Notes: generated by a model not told the origin, from the letters alone. Counted from the stretch's first letter, positions 1 through 6,826 are shown. The stretch: DNA of 10,495 nucleotides from an uncultured Clostridia bacterium (GCA_944391635.1 CALXUL010000363.1:1-10495), one strand, 5' to 3'. Numbers and translations are program-made.

Positions 1-603
1 GGCGAGAAGTATATGTATAAGTCTGTAAACATCGGAGACCAATGCTCACAGATTATTGGCATATACTACCCTACTCCTATCGACAACTTCATTAAAATAG
101 TAAAAGGGCAAAAGTATTACGGCAGATACATGGATGATAGCTATGTAATCCATGAAAGTAAAGAATTTTTACATATCCTATCTCTTGAAGTTATCGAAAA
201 AGCAAAGGAATTTGGAATTATACTGAATCAAAAGAAAACACGCATTGTAAAATTATCTGACTACTATAGGTTTTTACAGATTTCATACTCACTCACAGAT
301 TCTGGCAGACTTATCCGTAAAATAAATCCAAAACGTATTGTTGATATGAGACGTAAACTCAAAAAGTTGAGTACTATGGTACAGAACGGAGAACGCACAC
401 AGGAAGAAGTAGAAAATATGTTTAAAGCATGGATGGGGAGCCATTGTCATCTTATGAGTAAGTTGCAGCGAGACAACCTAAATCTTCTGTATTACGATTT
501 ATTCGGAGGTTTTATAGATGGAGAATACTATTTACGATATTATCCTCGCAGACGGAACAATGATTCACGCCACTATGAATGGCAACAACTACATCACCGA
601 TGA
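1..603 (+). CDS. DGR-type reverse transcriptase RT1, 3' part (5' end outside window)
   Basis: The reading frame is open from base 1, so the gene starts left of the window and only the palm and C-terminal part is visible. It would copy an RNA template repeat into cDNA for directed mutagenesis. Seen directly: the fourth RT motif as IGDQCSQ, matching the GxxxSQ signature of DGR reverse transcriptases; the catalytic YMDD box in RYMDDSYVIHESKEF; the motif-6-like region with NQKKTRIVK; and a basic C-terminal RMRRKLKK-like region (DMRRKLKKL). There is no maturase or endonuclease extension, which argues against a group II intron protein. By hand alignment about 40% of some 155 residues match RT2 at 2627-3892, so the two are divergent paralogues and not a recent duplication. 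The last 86 bases overlap the next gene in another frame. Its own template and variable repeats are not visible here. Confidence 0.85.
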   Translation, partial: GEKYMYKSVNIGDQCSQIIGIYYPTPIDNFIKIVKGQKYYGRYMDDSYVIHESKEFLHILSLEVIEKAKEFGIILNQKKTRIVKLSDYYRFLQISYSLTDSGRLIRKINPKRIVDMRRKLKKLSTMVQNGERTQEEVENMFKAWMGSHCHLMSKLQRDNLNLLYYDLFGGFIDGEYYLRYYPRRRNNDSRHYEWQQLHHR

Positions 604-790
604 CGAGGTAAATACTGTTATTTTGTCCGATGAAAATTTAGAAAATGTTAATATCGGTGGAGCCGATTATTATGATATGACGTGTACAAATATTTGGACG
701 GAGGACGGTCATACACGATTTATTATTCGTGAATTAACCGATTCAGAAAAGATGAAAAAATGTATTATAGAACTCAGCGCACTTATGTAA
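518..790 (+). CDS. small tail-module protein, function unknown
   Basis: A 90-residue protein starting at an ATG with a GGAGG ribosome binding site at 505-509, eight bases upstream. The start lies inside the 3' end of RT1, an 86-base overlap in a different frame. The opening (YDIILADGTMIHATMNGNNYI) resembles, from memory, short proteins found just downstream of tail-fibre genes in Firmicute phages, which begin with a similar ADGT...NGNN pattern. No enzymatic motif, signal peptide or membrane segment is seen. The next gene follows nine bases after the stop, so the two are co-translated or nearly so. A tail-assembly accessory role is inferred from position only. Confidence 0.7.
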   Translation: MENTIYDIILADGTMIHATMNGNNYITDDEVNTVILSDENLENVNIGGADYYDMTCTNIWTEDGHTRFIIRELTDSEKMKKCIIELSALM

Positions 791-799
791 GGAGGAAGT

Positions 800-1354
800 A
801 TGAAATATTTAGTTAATTTTTGGAAAGAATTAATAACGTCTGGAGAAAAAAGTATAAGCGATATTCCTGATGCAATTAAAAATGATGTAGTTAATGCTCT
901 TATCAAATCTGGATACATCTCTGAAAACGATATCGAATATATACGTCAGACCAAAATAGAAGAAATGAGTAATGCATGTAACCAAGTCATCGTTTCTGGA
1001 ATAGACGTAGAATTATCTGACGGAGAAACACATCATTTTAGTTTAGAAATCCCAGACCAATTGAAAATTTCCAAGTTAAATGATAGAGCGAAGTCAGGAA
1101 ATAACGAGCTTCCGTATCATGCTGATGGTGAAACGTGCAAGTTTTATAAACCTGAAGACATTGTAGCAATTAACACTGCTATGGAAAACGTAATAGAGTT
1201 TCATGTTACATATTTTAATTCATTAAGAGATTATATTGATAGCATGACAGATATTGAAGTTATTCAGTCTGTACAATATGGATTAGAAATACCTGTCGAT
1301 TATCAGTCTGAAGTTTTGAAGGCTCTTTACGCACAGGCAACAGAACAGAATTAA
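800..1354 (+). CDS. phage tail-associated protein, DUF4376-like
   Basis: A 184-residue protein with an AGGAGG ribosome binding site at 790-795 that overlaps the stop codon of the preceding gene. The middle carries a pattern I recognise from phage proteins behind tail fibres: EEMSNACNQVIVSGIDVELSDG, then THHFSLEIPDQL, then LPYHADGETCKFY (about residues 51-118). I associate it with DUF4376-like tail accessory proteins, but this is from memory and not a search. The C-terminus is mostly helical (YQSEVLKALYAQ). No membrane segment or catalytic motif is seen. It is the last gene before a GC-rich hairpin that separates it from the DGR cassette, so it probably belongs to the tail operon. Confidence 0.7.
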   Translation: MKYLVNFWKELITSGEKSISDIPDAIKNDVVNALIKSGYISENDIEYIRQTKIEEMSNACNQVIVSGIDVELSDGETHHFSLEIPDQLKISKLNDRAKSGNNELPYHADGETCKFYKPEDIVAINTAMENVIEFHVTYFNSLRDYIDSMTDIEVIQSVQYGLEIPVDYQSEVLKALYAQATEQN

Positions 1355-1362
1355 TGTAATAT

Positions 1363-1381
1363 GGCCGGTGAACAACCGGCC
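1363..1381 (+). terminator. GC-rich hairpin between tail genes and DGR
   Basis: A perfect 7-bp stem GGCCGGT/ACCGGCC with a GAACA loop, followed by TATTATAATATAG and not by a clean U-run. It could be a weak terminator, an RNA-processing or stability element, or an attenuator placed just ahead of the Avd-like gene. The hairpin is certain; its function is not. Confidence 0.5.
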
Positions 1382-1404
1382 TATTATAATATAGGAGTGA
1401 TATA

Positions 1405-2202
1405 TTGGCGGTATTAAAAAGCAAAAGAGGCATATCAAATCTTGAATTTGAAAATAACTTTGTTGAATTATACAGATTTAGTTCGATGCACATATCCAAA
1501 GTACCGAAACGCAAAAAGAAATGGTTGTGCGAAGACATTAATAAAGATATGAATCTTTTATATAAAAAAGTTATGGATATCAACGAACTATATTTCCGGT
1601 CAAAATCCGCTAGGAGCTTGTACATTTCGGAGTCGACATCATCAATAGAGTATATCTTAAAAGATTTGAATAAGCATCTATTATCACTATGGAACATACA
1701 AGGATATGACTTTAATACCATGGAAAAATGGGCGATGTTGATAAAGAAGGAGATTTTCTTATTGAATAAAGAAGGTTGCGATAATTTTATTGATTTAAAC
1801 ATTAACATTCTTGACTGGGACTATATAAATAAGGCGATTTTCCTCAAAAACATGTCGGAGCTTCATAGATATACGCACAGCAAAGTAATAAATGCGAAAA
1901 ACGATTTTGACGATACAGATGGTAATCTATTAATCTCACTTGTTAATGATGCTTTTTACGAATTAATCTTAGCAAATACAAAAGTTCCTAAGACAAAAGA
2001 AGAATATGAAGTAAGACGGAATCATATTTCAAAAGCAATTACTTATCTGAGGGAAATGAACAGACCAATGTTGTTTTATTTCAACATGATGGAATACAGC
2101 GAACGTATCATGGTTGAATGGTCTGAGCTTCTTGTAAATGAACTAAAAATGCTGATATCACTTCAAAGTTCTGATAAAGAACGATTCAAAAATTTACCAT
2201 AG
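1405..2202 (+). CDS. avd: DGR accessory protein with two Avd-like domains
   Basis: A 265-residue protein that I assign to the DGR accessory (Avd) family. Avd proteins are small, highly basic helical bundles of about 120-130 residues that form a pentamer and bind the reverse transcriptase and template RNA. The start is a TTG at 1405, supported by AGGAG at 1393-1397 with 7-base spacing and by an N-terminus (MAVLKSKRG) typical of Firmicute DGR accessory proteins. The length is about twice the usual. Residues 12-122 (LEFENNFVELYRFSS ... EKWAMLIKKEIFLL) and 147-260 (LKNMSELHRYTHSK ... VEWSELLVNELKMLISLQSSDKERF) read as two copies of the same four-helix pattern, ending in matching EKWAMLIKKEIFLL and VEWSELLVNELKML segments. 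The template repeat begins about 20 bases after its stop and RT2 follows, the standard DGR order. The family call is fairly firm; the two-domain reading is inference. Confidence 0.7.
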   Translation: MAVLKSKRGISNLEFENNFVELYRFSSMHISKVPKRKKKWLCEDINKDMNLLYKKVMDINELYFRSKSARSLYISESTSSIEYILKDLNKHLLSLWNIQGYDFNTMEKWAMLIKKEIFLLNKEGCDNFIDLNINILDWDYINKAIFLKNMSELHRYTHSKVINAKNDFDDTDGNLLISLVNDAFYELILANTKVPKTKEEYEVRRNHISKAITYLREMNRPMLFYFNMMEYSERIMVEWSELLVNELKMLISLQSSDKERFKNLP

Positions 2203-2221
2203 GTTATATTTTATACTTATT

Positions 2222-2340
2222 TCTGTTGTTCGCTCTCCTCATCTTGACACGTCTGACAACTTTTGGCTGGTCAATGACAATGGCGACAGCAACTGGAACT
2301 ACGCCTCTGACACGAATGGCGTTTGCCCCTGATTCGCATA
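2222..2340 (+). repeat. DGR template repeat (TR), approximate limits
   Basis: Non-coding DNA between the Avd-like gene and RT2 that can still be read as the end of a C-type-lectin-like variable protein. From 2222 the frame includes VRSPHLDTSDNF at 2228-2263, then FWLVNDNGDSNWNYASDTNG, then VCP and a TGA at 2330. RSP followed by an Asn-rich stretch and GVxP is the pattern of Firmicute DGR variable regions of the WWLRSP...GVRP type. Six AAC/AAT codons lie between 2258 and 2317, together with five GAC, two ACG, one AGC and one TAC. These adenines are where DGR mutagenesis (A to N) acts. No second copy is found in the window, so the VR is outside. The exact 5' and 3' limits need the VR for alignment. 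The TGA and drift after 2330 would suit the 3' end near the IMH* element. Confidence 0.85.
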
Positions 2341-2626
2341 TATTAAGTAGCCATGTATAAGGGTGAAATTATTTTATATATGAGAAGGAAAGTATAACCT
2401 TCTGTACGTTTGTACAGCAAATAAAGTATGTCTCTGTTCAAGAGATGTGTGCTATGAAAGCATTCCGTATAATTCTGGATGTGATTACAACGCCTTAATT
2501 GGTAGGCGAATAAATATTATGTTGGTTGTTCTTATATTTATTGTGCAGAATTATTTGTGGTCGTAAATAACAATTCGATAATTTGACCTCACGGAACAAT
2601 ATCAACACGAATGGAAGGTAGTTATA
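2341..2626 (+). ncRNA. TR-RT spacer, probable part of the DGR template RNA
   Basis: There is no credible gene between the TR and RT2. Three stem-loops are visible: AGAAGG/CCTTCT (2383-2403), CTGTAC/GTACAG around a GTTT loop (2402-2417, which shares two bases with the first and so may be an alternative fold), and CGCCT/AGGCG (2491-2508). In the well-studied Bordetella phage DGR the spacer downstream of TR is required in the template RNA and primes cDNA synthesis. By analogy this stretch probably does the same. A 10-base match, ACACGAATGG, links TR (2310-2319) with 2605-2614, just upstream of the RT2 ribosome binding site. No strong internal promoter was recognised. Confidence 0.5.
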
Positions 2627-3892
2627 ATGACAAAATATCAACGAGCTAAGTACCGAATCTCTCGTGACAAAGCAATAAAATATGAAAAGCAAAAGACTTT
2701 ATATAGTATAAACGACGATTTTAACAACGTTATGACATTGCAAAATATGTACCGTGCATTTCGCTATTGCAGGAAAGGCGTGGGATGGAAACACTCTGTG
2801 CAAAAATATACAAATAATGCAATAACAGAATTATATAATACATATATAACTCTACACAACGATGTTCTTAATCAGCAGTCTGATATGAAGAAAATCACGA
2901 TATATGAAAGAGGAAAGAAAAGAGAAATACTTCCGATATGTATCAAAGACAGAATACCTCAGAGAGTACTGTGCGAACAATCTTTAATACCAGTATTAAG
3001 GAACAAATTGATATATGATAATGGGGCAAGCATTAAAGGCAAAGGTGTTTCTTTTACAAGAAATAGGCTAAACAAACATCTGTTAAAAGCAATAAAAGAA
3101 TATGGTTCTGAGTTTTATGCACTGGTATTCGATTTTAAAAGTTTCTTTGACAACATATCTCATCAACAATGTCTGAATATATTGCAACACTATTTCAATG
3201 ATAAACACATACAAGGATTATCTCTTGCAATCATCAAATCTTATGAGAAAAATAAAATAAATCGGATTCAAGATATAAGAGAAAAAGAACGTATGCTCGT
3301 CAAGCTGAAAAACAATGAGTTGTCTGGTGTTTGCCTTGGAAGTCAAATATCTCACATCATCGCTCTATCTATCCCAAACAGTCTTGACCACTTCATCAAA
3401 GATAAGTGCGGAATTAAACATTACATACGATATATGGACGACGGAGTTGTTTTTCACAAAAGTAAGGAATATCTCACCAAGTTATTAATCGACATGGAAA
3501 TGCTCTGCAAGAAGTTTGGACTACACTTCAATACAAAGAAGACAATGATAGTTAAAGCGTCCAAAGGATTCTCTTTTATGAAAATAAAATATAGAGTAAC
3601 GCCTACCGGAAAGATTGTACGCAAATTATCCAGACAAGGAATTGTTCGTATGAGACGAAAGTTAAAGAAATTCAAAGCCCTTTTGATACACAGGAAAGTG
3701 ACTTTAGACGATATTTACAACTCATTTCAATCTTGGATTGGTATCACATCGAAAGCCATATCATATAAGACAAAGCGTAGTATGTTGAAATTATATAACA
3801 AGCTATTCGACGGATATAAAATCACGAAGAAGTGGACGTACTTTAATAATCCTAAATATACCAAAAATCAGTCCTGTTTTGTCTGGGAATGA
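2627..3892 (+). CDS. DGR reverse transcriptase RT2, complete
   Basis: A 421-residue reverse transcriptase starting at ATG with GGAAGG at 2613-2618. Visible RT motifs: motif A in ALVFDFKSFFDNIS with catalytic Asp169; the fourth motif as CLGSQISH (residues 237-243); the YMDD box at 269-272 with the two further catalytic Asp; the motif-6-like GLHFNTKKTMIVK (298-310); then FSFMKIKYRV and a basic RMRRKLKKFK region. Size and lack of maturase, endonuclease or CRISPR fusion fit DGR RTs. It sits directly behind the Avd-like gene and TR and would reverse-transcribe the TR RNA with adenine-specific errors. One oddity: DGR RTs normally end the fourth motif in SQ, as RT1 does, whereas here it is SH (His243). 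All catalytic aspartates are intact, so the enzyme is probably active. A retron or defence RT is less likely given the TR and Avd neighbours. Confidence 0.9.
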   Translation: MTKYQRAKYRISRDKAIKYEKQKTLYSINDDFNNVMTLQNMYRAFRYCRKGVGWKHSVQKYTNNAITELYNTYITLHNDVLNQQSDMKKITIYERGKKREILPICIKDRIPQRVLCEQSLIPVLRNKLIYDNGASIKGKGVSFTRNRLNKHLLKAIKEYGSEFYALVFDFKSFFDNISHQQCLNILQHYFNDKHIQGLSLAIIKSYEKNKINRIQDIREKERMLVKLKNNELSGVCLGSQISHIIALSIPNSLDHFIKDKCGIKHYIRYMDDGVVFHKSKEYLTKLLIDMEMLCKKFGLHFNTKKTMIVKASKGFSFMKIKYRVTPTGKIVRKLSRQGIVRMRRKLKKFKALLIHRKVTLDDIYNSFQSWIGITSKAISYKTKRSMLKLYNKLFDGYKITKKWTYFNNPKYTKNQSCFVWE

Positions 3893-3927
3893 TATTCTGC
3901 TTAATTTATTATGGAGGACGGATTAGT

Positions 3928-4374
3928 ATGAAAAAATTTGTCAAACCAGTTATATTATTTTTAATCGGCGGTGGTATATATATTACTATAGAAATTATAT
4001 ACAGATATTTAATGAATCGCCCTCCTACACACTGGGCGATGTTTGTTTTAGGTGGATTAGTTTTTATTATGGTTGGGGCACTTAATGAACACATACCATG
4101 GACAATGCCTTTTGGGATACAGGTTTTAATCGGTACACTCATTACACTACTATTAGAATTTATATTTGGGTGTATTTTGAACTTATGGTTAGGATTATCA
4201 GTATGGGATTACTCTAACTTACCATTAAATATACTCGGTCAGATATGTTTACCATTTGCTCTAATATGGGCTGTGCTTGTATCAATAGCTATAATTCTTG
4301 ACGACTACCTAAGATACTGGCTTTTTGGGGAAGAAAAGCCTGTTTATTATTGGAAATATAAAAATAATGAATAA
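3928..4374 (+). CDS. four-helix membrane protein, putative ABC transporter type IV family (PF06541-like)
   Basis: A 148-residue integral membrane protein. I take the ATG at 3928 because GGAGG at 3913-3917 is well spaced for it; an upstream in-frame start at 3889 would overlap RT2 and lacks a site. Membrane segments lie near residues 7-25, 36-53, 62-88 and 102-124. The signature VWDYSNLPLNILGQ...LPF (92-110) followed by LDDYLRYWLFGEEKP (124-137) matches what I know of the PF06541 family, annotated as a putative ABC-transporter type IV (CmpB) although no transport function is established for it. No ATPase partner is near. It stands immediately before the endolysin, where a holin often sits, so a role in lysis or membrane modification is possible but unproven. 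Confidence 0.75.
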   Translation: MKKFVKPVILFLIGGGIYITIEIIYRYLMNRPPTHWAMFVLGGLVFIMVGALNEHIPWTMPFGIQVLIGTLITLLLEFIFGCILNLWLGLSVWDYSNLPLNILGQICLPFALIWAVLVSIAIILDDYLRYWLFGEEKPVYYWKYKNNE

Positions 4375-4388
4375 CTATTAACCTTTTT

Positions 4389-4417
4389 AAAGAGCGGATA
4401 TATGACCGCTCTTTTTG
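4389..4417 (+). terminator. Rho-independent terminator before the endolysin
   Basis: A 9-bp stem AAAGAGCGG/CCGCTCTTT with an 8-base loop (ATATATGA); the U-run at 4412-4416 overlaps the end of the stem. It ends 18 bases before the endolysin start, so transcription of the lysis genes either reads through or begins nearby. No clear promoter is seen in the remaining gap. Confidence 0.8.
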
Positions 4418-4435
4418 TTATGAAAGGAGAATTTT

Positions 4436-5983
4436 ATGTCATTAGTCGGGAGTAATAACGAACAGAAGATATGGAATTATTTATATACAAAACTCGGAAA
4501 TGCTTATGGTGTTGCGGGTCTTATGGGGAATCTGTATGCAGAGAGCGCTTTAAAGCCAAACAATCTCCAGAACAGCTATGAGAAGAAATTAGGGTATACC
4601 GACGACAGCTATGTTTCTGCGGTGGATAACGGTACGTATACAAATTTCGTAAGAGACTCTGCAGGTTTCGGTCTTGCACAATGGACATTCTGGAGCAGAA
4701 AGCAGAATCTTTTAGACTATTGCAAGTCAAGAGGAACATCTATTGGAGATTTGGAGATGCAGCTTGACTTCTTATACAAAGAACTAAGTGAAAGCTATGT
4801 CTCAGTTCTTACAGTACTGAAAAATGCTTCTTCCGTATCTCAAGCATCCAATGCGGTTCTATTACAGTTTGAGCGTCCTGCAGACCAAAGTGTCGCTGTA
4901 CAGAACAAGCGTACATCCTATGGCCAGAATTACTTTAATAAATACGCAAAAACAATTAACACAGGAGGAACTATTATGTCTGTAAAAATTGGACATGCAT
5001 CAATTGATGAAAATAACAAAATATCTGGAGGAGCTGCAGGAGACCAAACGGGTAAAGAAGTGTGTGTTCGTGATTGGTACAACAAATCATGGAACTGCGT
5101 CATACGCCCAAAAGATAAGGAAGTTGCGGAAAAAATAGCAAAAGCAATGGAACAAGCTTGCGCAAGTAATTATATTGGGTATGACCAATCACAGAGAACA
5201 ACATTATATACACAAGCAAAAGCTTGCGGCTGGGATTTAAGCAAGATTAAGGTGCCTTGCGAGGCTGATTGCTCTTCTTTGGTGTCTGTATGCGTCAATG
5301 CGGCTGGTATTTCGGTAAGTAAAGATATTTACACAGGGAATGAAAAGGCAGCTCTAGTCAACACCGGAAAATTTATTGTTCTTACTGAAAGCAAGTATAT
5401 TGCTTCTTCTACATATCTGAAACGTGGAGATATCCTACTAAGTAGCGGACATACCGCTGTTGTGCTATCTGACGGAGCCGGTGTTGTTAGTTCCGATTCT
5501 GACTACGAAAGCTCCGATACAACAACCACAGTTACAGACTTCCCACAAGTACCATTTACAGTAAAAGTTATCATTTCAGACCTTAATTATCGTTCGAGCG
5601 GTTCGATGAGCGGGAAAGTTCTTGGACAGACCGGCAAGGGAACATTTACCATCGTTGAGGTCAATTCAGATGGCTGGGGAAGGCTCAAATCTGGCGCAGG
5701 ATGGATTTATTTAGGCAACCCTACATATTGTACCATTCAGTCGTCTGTGGCATCTACAGCGCCTTCTACGCCCTCTACGTTCAAATCCTACCATGTAAAA
5801 GTTACTGCTGATGTACTGAATATCAGAAAAGGGGCAGGAACGAACTACGGAACGAACGGAGCTATCAGAGATAAAGGCGTATATACTATCGTCGCCGAAT
5901 CAAATGGTCAAGGTGCAACGAAATGGGGAAAACTAAAATCTGGTGCTGGTTGGATTTCGCTAGACTATTGCAAGAAAATTTAA
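4436..5983 (+). CDS. modular endolysin: lysozyme domain, NlpC/P60-like domain, two SH3b
   Basis: A 515-residue peptidoglycan hydrolase, likely released through the holin to lyse the host. Residues 8-170 form a phage-tail-lysozyme-type domain with GNLYAESALKPNN (candidate catalytic Glu36) and GFGLAQWT. Residues 181-350 form an NlpC/P60-like cysteine peptidase or amidase with EADCSSL (candidate nucleophile Cys279) and SGHTAVV (candidate His339); the segment GKEVCVRDWYNKSWN is typical of Firmicute phage lysins. Two SH3b wall-binding repeats follow at about 373-428 and 452-512; both share GRLKSGAGWIYL or GKLKSGAGWISL. A Ser/Thr-rich linker separates them. No signal peptide is seen. GGAG precedes the ATG at 4436. 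An in-frame ATG at codon 181 has its own strong AGGAGG site, so a second, shorter product is likely (separate entry). The lysozyme fold assignment is by motif only. Confidence 0.9.
   Translation: MSLVGSNNEQKIWNYLYTKLGNAYGVAGLMGNLYAESALKPNNLQNSYEKKLGYTDDSYVSAVDNGTYTNFVRDSAGFGLAQWTFWSRKQNLLDYCKSRGTSIGDLEMQLDFLYKELSESYVSVLTVLKNASSVSQASNAVLLQFERPADQSVAVQNKRTSYGQNYFNKYAKTINTGGTIMSVKIGHASIDENNKISGGAAGDQTGKEVCVRDWYNKSWNCVIRPKDKEVAEKIAKAMEQACASNYIGYDQSQRTTLYTQAKACGWDLSKIKVPCEADCSSLVSVCVNAAGISVSKDIYTGNEKAALVNTGKFIVLTESKYIASSTYLKRGDILLSSGHTAVVLSDGAGVVSSDSDYESSDTTTTVTDFPQVPFTVKVIISDLNYRSSGSMSGKVLGQTGKGTFTIVEVNSDGWGRLKSGAGWIYLGNPTYCTIQSSVASTAPSTPSTFKSYHVKVTADVLNIRKGAGTNYGTNGAIRDKGVYTIVAESNGQGATKWGKLKSGAGWISLDYCKKI
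4963..4978 (+). promoter_or_regulatory. internal ribosome binding site and ATG within the endolysin
   Basis: AGGAGG at 4963-4968, a 7-base spacer and an ATG at 4976-4978 that is codon 181 of the endolysin, in frame. It lies exactly at the junction between the lysozyme and NlpC/P60-like domains and would yield a 335-residue protein beginning MSVKIGHASIDEN, which looks like the natural start of stand-alone lysins of this type. The site is as good as those of the real genes around it. Confidence 0.8.
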
Positions 5984-6010
5984 CCGTATTGGATATTGGA
6001 GGTGAGTCCA

Positions 6011-6421
6011 ATGAAATACATTTCAGAAAAAGAGTTTAATGCTCAAATGAAACGGATTCAGAGGGAGAATGAATCCAAAGAACGACTGAGGAAGCTCAAA
6101 GAAGAAAAAGACAAAGGAAAGCCAAAGTTTAAACTTCCGTCAACAAGCAAATTGATTCTGCTCGGAGTGATTCTTCTGTGTGTTCAAATTGTATTTTTCT
6201 GTGAATATGCAATGCTCACTCTGTATGACGCAAGTTCCATGTATGTTTTGATTGGAATACCGGCTGCACTGGCTCCCATCATATGGGGGTATTACAGCAA
6301 GTCAAAAGCAGAAAATACACAGGGCGGAATCGTATATGACTCCGCAATGGAAGAACTGCGTATGAGAAACCAGGCTATAAACTCCGAAACAGACAATACG
6401 GATACTGGCGGAGTCGGCTAA
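6011..6421 (+). CDS. two-TM phage membrane protein, lysis cassette
   Basis: A 136-residue protein; the ATG at 6011 is chosen because GGAGGTGA at 5998-6005 is placed for it, while the upstream in-frame TTG at 5996 overlaps that site. Residues 1-45 are strongly charged and helical (KRIQRENESKERLRKLKEEK), followed by membrane segments at about 47-66 and 76-95 and a polar tail ending DTGGVG. The gene lies between the endolysin and a holin-like gene. Two TM segments with a charged cytoplasmic N-terminus could be a holin or antiholin component, but I do not recognise a named family. It begins 27 bases after the endolysin stop, in the same operon. Confidence 0.7.
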   Translation: MKYISEKEFNAQMKRIQRENESKERLRKLKEEKDKGKPKFKLPSTSKLILLGVILLCVQIVFFCEYAMLTLYDASSMYVLIGIPAALAPIIWGYYSKSKAENTQGGIVYDSAMEELRMRNQAINSETDNTDTGGVG

Positions 6422-6445
6422 TTATTAACCACAAGGAGGAACGTT

Positions 6446-6826
6446 ATGAATATATTAAATGGAATACAGAATTTTCTGATGTTTATCAATAACAACTGGA
6501 CTACTATTCTCGTTATTGTAGGTCTTGTAATTGCCATAGCTAAAAAGGCTATTGATTTCTTCAATAAGTCTGACGAGGAGAAGGTTGAGATTGCGAAAGC
6601 GCAGATTAAGGAAACAATTCTGAAGATGGTAACTGAGGCAGAGCTTGATTATGAGGAATGGAATAAAGCTGGGAGTATTAAACGTGCGCAGGTAATTTCT
6701 CAAATCTATGCTGACTATCCGATTCTGTCCAAGGTTATCGACCAGGAAGACTTAATTAAGTGGATTGACGAGACCATCGACGAGTCTCTTACAACACTGC
6801 GTGACATTGTAAGCAAAAATGAATAA
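6446..6826 (+). CDS. holin-like protein (LLH type, PF09682-like)
   Basis: A 126-residue protein with AAGGAGG just upstream of its ATG. It has a single N-terminal membrane segment (about 17-34, WTTILVIVGLVIAIAKK) followed by a long helical acidic/basic domain (KAQIKETILKMVTEAELDYEEW ... DLIKWIDETIDESL). This layout resembles phage holins of the LLH family (PF09682), which carry one TM and a soluble helical tail. Such proteins time the opening of the membrane to the endolysin. Position supports the call, since it sits two genes downstream of the endolysin. The family match is from memory. Confidence 0.65.
   Translation: MNILNGIQNFLMFINNNWTTILVIVGLVIAIAKKAIDFFNKSDEEKVEIAKAQIKETILKMVTEAELDYEEWNKAGSIKRAQVISQIYADYPILSKVIDQEDLIKWIDETIDESLTTLRDIVSKNE

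Noticed and set aside
1260..1808. Minus-strand frame of 182 codons opposite the Avd-like gene
   Set aside because: A shadow of the plus-strand gene, with no ribosome binding site and aberrant composition.
2203..2355. Translation of the TR region as a short gene in another frame
   Set aside because: The alternative frame reads as low-complexity Thr/Leu without a ribosome binding site; the Asn-rich frame has a stop at 2330 and no start signal.
2627..3892. Group II intron or retron reverse transcriptase
   Set aside because: No maturase or endonuclease domain, no intron domain V-like structure and no msr/msd arrangement. The TR and Avd-like gene fit a DGR.
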